The position numbers and the translations under genes are program-made. This document shows, piece by piece, positions 59,401 to 64,000 of a stretch of DNA of 64,000 nucleotides (the stretch's first letter is position 1; every line of letters starts with the position of its first letter). The notes under the pieces are model-generated. The model saw only the letters and a program-made list of their open reading frames with translations, was not told where the DNA came from and ran no database searches. Source of the stretch: Hirudo medicinalis (lineage: Eukaryota > Annelida > Clitellata > Hirudinida > Hirudinidae); the NCBI GenBank assembly GCA_011800805.1, contig MPNW01000078.1, forward strand, positions 119,972-183,971, in the 5' to 3' direction.

Positions 59401-62400
59401 AAACCTTCACAAATGCCATCATGGTTGGGCATGTAGCCCACCTCACATTCGCACCCGAAGGAGCCCTCCACGTTGGTGCAATTACCTCGACCACACAGGT
59501 GAGAATGCAGAGCGCATTCGTCGACATCTGATGTTAATGGGTGATGGTTACGAGATAAGCAGACGTTAGAGTAGAGGTTACTGATACACAGTGATGGTTG
59601 AAGTACTAGTAAGGCATTTTAACATCAAATCTTGAAGCATTTACTTTGTTATCAAAAGCAAATAATTAATGCAATGAGAATAATTTCAACGACGACAATC
59701 GGCATCGGCAAATGATATTGATCGGCAAATGATATTGATCGGCAAATGATATTGATCGGCAAATGATATTGATCGGCAAATGATATTGATCGGCGATGAC
59801 GTCGGTAAGAATAAAATGATCGTAATCTTGGTCATCACAATCAATCGATCAATTATCACACCTATGCATTGAGTTGAGTCTGAAGGATCAATTTTGAATC
59901 CAGGCAGGCACTGGCATCTATAAGAACCGTCCGTGTTGATGCAACGTCCGTTCTTACAAAGACCCGGATGAATTTCGCACTCGTTGACGTCTGCAATCGA
60001 TTGGACGATATGAACGAATGATGACACGATTGGTTAATAATATAAAATACCCAATTTTTAATTTATTAAATTTCAAACTTGGTGCCAAATGACCCACCTT
60101 GTATACGTTATCCATGACTTGATATTAAAAATGCATGAGCATCGAGCAATTGACGATGAATTTATGAACTAAGCAAGTAAAACTGATTGAACATGCGACT
60201 TAAGATTCAATTTATCAAGAGAAGTTAAACTCACCATCAAACGTATTTCCTCCGTTCTTGACAAATCCAAAACCTCTCGGACACAATGTCCTGAACTCCT
60301 CTGTTTATTGAGAATTATTAGTTGTGGAATTAAAAATTGCTAAGAAAAAAATGGTGTCTAAAATAAGTGATATTTCCTCAACAAAACTATAACTAAATCA
60401 ACTAATAAAGTACAATTTATGTGTTTTAGATACAGACCTGTATCAGGAGAAGGGCACTCCTGACAGGGCATGATAAGGTCTGTCCAAGCCTTTCCCCTGG
60501 TGCAGCAACACTGATCCCTCTTCAACCTACCATCTCTCACTCCCGAACACACTCCGTGCTCGAACATCTCGTAACAGTGTCCGACTCTGTGATCTGCACG
60601 AACGAGTCGACATCGAGTTGGGAAATTGTTGAATGAATGTAACTAACAATTTAATGTATATACAATTTAATATAACTTAAAGCTAGCAATTGTTACCTTT
60701 AGAAGTGGTACAACTTTAACAAGTGGTGAACAGTTTATTAGTTCATTTGCCCAGTTATTCAAAACAATTACTTGTTGAGGTAATTATTTATCAACCACCA
60801 AGACATTATGTTGTGGTATAGTTGTGAACATAGTGAGGCCATCGATGTAATATTGTCGTTATAAAGAAGCATTGACTCAAATCAACGATACCTTCGCAGT
60901 GCTTGCCGTCGCTGGAGAGTTCGAACCCCGACTCGCAGATGCAATGGTAGCTTCCCTCGCTGTTGACGCACCTTCCGTTTCTGCACGTTTCAGGAGAGGC
61001 ACATTCATCCTTGTCTGGAATTGTTTGCTTGTAGATTACTAACTCATTACCGATCTTCAATTAAGCTGTTAGTGTTTGCCTACAATTTGTAGAATAAATC
61101 AAAATGTATGTTATCGGGAATATGTTGCTGAATTATTTTTGTCAAACAAAAAGTTATCTTTATACAAGGAGAAGGTGTCTAAAGAAGTCATTTTGTACGA
61201 GTCATAATCGTTGTGCATAACAATGGCAGGATTTATCATCCACTGATACCTTTCCTAAATATGATTCAACAATAATTTGTAGAACATCCACAACCATAAA
61301 ATATTAACTAATTAACTATAATTAAACATACACCTTTAAGTTGTAATTAAACTTACATGCACTCAAAAACAACTCACCTAAGCAGTTCCTTCCATCAGAT
61401 GATATTTGGAATCCATCTTTGCACCTGCAATGGAAACTACCTGCAGTGTTGATGCAGAGTCCGTTTGCACAGACGCCATTTATGGCACACTCGTCCACAT
61501 CTGCAACGGAATGCTTTCGATAAATCATCTTTTTTACTCCTTAGACGTTTTTATGAAACGCGAAGGCGTGCAATAAACTGATGGAGGTCATGAATTATTC
61601 AGTCCCTTAGCAATTCACTAATAAAAAAAAACCTATAATTAGAAAATGCATTAGTCGGTTAGGCCCGAACCTTCGCAGTAAAGCAGGTCCTTGTTGAATA
61701 CGTATCCCTCCTGACACTCGCAGTGGAAACTTCCAATGTCATTCTTACATCTTCCGTGGAGGCACACCCCAGGCATTTGTAAGCACTCATCTATGTCTGC
61801 AATCATATTTTCCAATGCATTTCAATACATTCACGAAATTGATATATTTGATAACATTATATTTCTGACCATTACACCAGGGTTAAATAAATATATTTAA
61901 TAATTAGCTACAATTGGTGCAATTAAGTACTATGCTGAAATGTGCCAAAATATAATGTCCTAATTAAAATTTATCATAACCTGTTCGATGACTGAAGAAT
62001 CTGCTTTAAGGCCTTAAAGCACTTATGTTTTCAAACTGATTCAGAATTTTCACTAGTGGCCTAATGAGCCTTAAATTTGTGTTTAAGAAAAAATAAAAAG
62101 AAACAAAATAAACCTTGGCAATCATTGTTGTCTGTGAGTTCAAATCCCTTGGCACATTTGCAGGTGTGAGAGCCGATCAGATTCTGACACGTTCCGTTGA
62201 TGCAAATTCCCGGTCTTTCGGCACATTCGTCTATGTCTGTAAGACGATCAACTTCATTATAAATACGTGCCAAACAGATCACTGATAATGACAATGCTGT
62301 CACTATTATTTTTATTATTACCAAGTAATCACAATGTAATAAAGCAAGTTGACGATCTTTCCAACAAAATAAAACTATTATATGTAAACACGTCCACAGA

Positions 62401-63757
62401 AGATAACCAAATGAGATTGAAATTAGTTAACATTAAAACACTTCATAATTAAAGTCAAAGTTACAAATAATGCAAACATTACAATGTTACAAAATTGTTA
62501 TTAGAATCGAATCGCTAAAAAATGAATCTACAAGGCGACACTGACCGACGCATTCGTGTCCCACTTGTCTGAAGCCGTTGTTGCAGACGCACCTGTAGCT
62601 GCCGACGAGGTTCTCGCAACGACCGTTCCTACAAGCTCCGCCCAGGGTCAGACATTCGTCTATGTCTGTAATTTGTGATGATTTTAGCTCAACATTTCCT
62701 AATTGAACGTCAACTAACAGTACATAAAAACAGTCGATCAATTGTTCCAGAGCATCTTAAGATAAAAATTATAAAAACAATATATAAAATATTAATTTCT
62801 ATTTCAATTAACCAAAAATCATAATTCCATTTCCCATTTCTCCGGTTGAGTTCAATAATTATGTAAGACTACATTGAAACATGGACGAATTATATATAGG
62901 AGTTAACATTAGAATGTCAAGTAAATTTTAAGTTATTCTAGAAATATTTCTATTAATATCTCCGCACGAAACGAAAACAGACCTTCGCACACTCGACCGG
63001 CGTAGCTCATCCGGTATCCCTCGTTACAAACGCATCTGTAACTTCCGGGCATGTTGTTGCACTCGGAGTTTACGGGGCAGGGGTGACCCAAGCATTCGTC
63101 GATGTCTTCATTGAATGAGAATTAGAAGTAAGTGCGATGTCGACAATCAATTACAATGTGATTGGTTAAATAAACATGGTTTGAATAAACATACGATCAA
63201 TTTGTTTATTTGAAATATTGATATTTGTGCAACGAAATCAATGCGTTATTAAAATGAAAATGTTTAAAAATCCACTGAACCGTTCTTAACGAGCCATAGA
63301 TGTAGAATCGATAGTATTAACCGTCGCAAGAGTGGAGAAGTTCGTTATACTGGTAACCCTGGAAACACTGACAGTAAAAACTGCCCACAGTGTTGATGCA
63401 TTGGCCATTTTGACAAAGGTCTCCGTGCAATGAACATTCATCCATGTCTGCACGAATGCATTTTGTTTTAACATCATAAAGATGGTTGAATGAACTAAAA
63501 CGATTAAAAAAAAATTAGTGGCACCACTGATAAACGTGTCGCTTCCCTAAGACGATCGATGAAAGATTTAATAAATACAATTTAGCTAACACTAGCCAAG
63601 CAATTAATAACAATTAAACAGATGATAACTCAAAATATCCCAAAATATAAAATAATGCATTTGAAAGCCTTTCGATCACATAAATAATCCTCACCCATTT
63701 CCATTCCTCCATCTGGGTGTACAAAACTGCTGGGTCCACACAGCTTCTGGTACTCTT
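53461..63757 (-). CDS. Fibrillin, C-terminal half (5' end outside window)
   Basis: Secreted extracellular microfibril protein. Read from the right: second half of a TB domain (63757-63695); seven calcium-binding EGF domains, one per exon, near 63.4, 63.05, 62.6, 62.2, 61.75, 61.45 and 60.95 kb, each starting D-x-D-E-C and followed by an N-x-x-G-S-(Y/F) core; a TB domain with its Cys triplet ([12 protein letters not shown]) split over exons near 60.5 and 60.26 kb; five cbEGF (59.95, 59.47, 59.15, 58.83, 58.43 kb); a TB domain ([15 protein letters not shown] near 57.0 kb, and LCPHGPGF near 56.6 kb); seven EGF domains (two in exon 56403-56157, then 55.8, two near 55.4, 55.1 and 54.8 kb); a C-terminal region with [17 protein letters not shown], a furin site; and the C-terminal propeptide ending at 53461. 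A one-base frame break occurs near 55467. This order equals the C-terminal half of vertebrate fibrillin. Confidence 0.93.
54500..54520 (-). other. Furin-type cleavage site of fibrillin
   Basis: RGRRIRRS in the exon that starts at 54463, preceded by a GYP motif as in vertebrate fibrillin (GYP then RGRKRRS). Cleavage here would free the C-terminal propeptide of roughly 215 residues. Confidence 0.75.
56027..56122 (+). mobile_element. tRNA-derived SINE, copy 6 (internally deleted)
   Basis: GGCAGGTTGGCGTTTCTGCG, CGATGGCAACGGTCG, box-B-like GTGTTCACAACCCAGCC and a tail AGATATATAAGGCAC. The middle is shorter than in the other copies. In a fibrillin intron. Confidence 0.65.
56915..56943. repeat. AAT trinucleotide array
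   Basis: About nine AAT units directly beside a fibrillin TB-domain exon. Confidence 0.8.
57221..58169 (-). mobile_element. Tigger/pogo-type transposon remnant
   Basis: 949 bp with terminal inverted repeats CAGTACAAGGCCATTAAGCC on the left and CAGTATGGGGCCATTAAGCC on the right (inverted), flanked on both sides by TA. The CAGT end and TA target site fit the pogo/Tigger family. The minus strand holds a short decayed gene: a helix-turn-helix segment ([15 protein letters not shown], about 57755-57712), then an acidic linker and a C-terminal-like segment (57600-57420). The DDE catalytic core is absent, so this is an internally deleted copy. It lies in a fibrillin intron. Confidence 0.85.
57420..57800 (-). 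pseudogene. Internally deleted Tigger/pogo transposase
   Basis: Decayed coding remains inside the transposon. The PSQ-type helix-turn-helix is joined almost directly to a C-terminal part with [20 protein letters not shown], where a full Tigger transposase would carry its DDE domain. Frame changes and stops are present. Confidence 0.65.
59704..59794. repeat. 17-bp tandem repeat, five copies
   Basis: Five units of ATCGGCAAATGATATTG plus a partial sixth, essentially identical. In a fibrillin intron. Confidence 0.95.
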
Positions 63758-63814
63758 CTGCATTTATCAGAGCATCGAAAATCAACCAAATTCTATTATT
63801 TTATGAAGAATAGC

Positions 63815-63890
63815 TGCCAACGGGACTCAAGCCCGTGGTGCCATCGGGAGAGGCAAAGTCTCAAACATTAGACCATGTGAGAGGACAATG
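63815..63890 (-). mobile_element. tRNA-Glu-like sequence, pseudogene or SINE head
   Basis: On the minus strand TGGTCTAATGTTTGAGACTT resembles the D-arm and box A of tRNA-Glu. GCCTCTCCC resembles its anticodon loop (CTC), and CACGGGCTTGAGTCCCGT forms a T-arm. The acceptor arms do not pair and an extra loop is enlarged, so it is not an intact tRNA gene. It lies in a fibrillin intron close to the window end. Confidence 0.45.
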
Positions 63891-64000
63891 CTACTCACTT
63901 TCAGCAGCTCTCGAGTTTAAAGCTGGTACAGGTAAAAGTTGAAAAGGTAAAGGTGAAAGTTGAAAATGGCAGTTGACCTAAGCATGGCATAGAGGATGAC

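Overview
The window is nuclear DNA from an animal, most likely a marine invertebrate with a compact genome. The coding parts are split into short exons bounded by GT/AG introns of mostly 100 to 1000 bp. The DNA is AT-rich, and it carries animal-only families: fibrillin, CASK, a p55-type MAGUK, an ankyrin/SOCS-box protein and PICH. TTAGGG-type repeats and tRNA-derived SINEs fit this. I cannot name the phylum from the sequence alone.

Layout, left to right. (1) 233-12680, minus strand: CASK, running off the left edge, so its SH3 and guanylate-kinase exons are missing. Its introns are full of GAT/GAC-type microsatellites, minisatellites, a small hAT-like MITE, a fold-back repeat around telomere-like DNA, and a possible structured RNA. 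(2) 13557-13805, plus: an unknown 80-residue ORF. (3) 14518-23277, minus: TGFBRAP1/VPS3, a CORVET tether subunit. (4) 24001-25328, plus: an ankyrin-repeat SOCS-box protein. (5) 25857-27782, plus: RanBP1. (6) 28445-29272, minus: ribosomal protein S11. (7) 29989-32895, plus: branched-chain ketoacid dehydrogenase kinase. (8) 33149-34405: a dead Tc1/mariner element with a double-repeat terminal structure. (9) 34803-44388, minus: ERCC6L/PICH, an SNF2-family DNA translocase with a very acidic repeat-bearing exon. (10) 44.4-46.1 kb: an intergenic stretch with two doubtful small ORFs. (11) 46089-52491, plus: a p55/PALS2-type MAGUK. (12) 53461-63757, minus: the C-terminal part of a fibrillin, running off the right edge, with a Tigger/pogo element in one intron.

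The genes are unrelated housekeeping and animal-specific genes, not an operon or a cluster with a shared pathway. The one functional pairing is the two MAGUK scaffold genes, CASK and the PALS2-like gene, which lie about 33 kb apart. Genes are packed head-to-head (TGFBRAP1/ASB, RPS11/BCKDK) or tail-to-tail (RanBP1/RPS11, BCKDK/ERCC6L, MAGUK/fibrillin), with 0.5-1 kb between them.

The most notable observations are: a recent 167-bp tandem duplication that copied a splice acceptor in TGFBRAP1; six copies of a tRNA-derived SINE; three distinct DNA-transposon remnants with visible ends; a fibrillin whose TB/cbEGF order matches vertebrate fibrillin exactly; an altered kinase active site in CASK; and single-base frame breaks in otherwise intact genes, which suggest either assembly indels or damaged alleles. 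I found no CRISPR array, no rRNA gene, no convincing intact tRNA gene, and no clearly new biological system.
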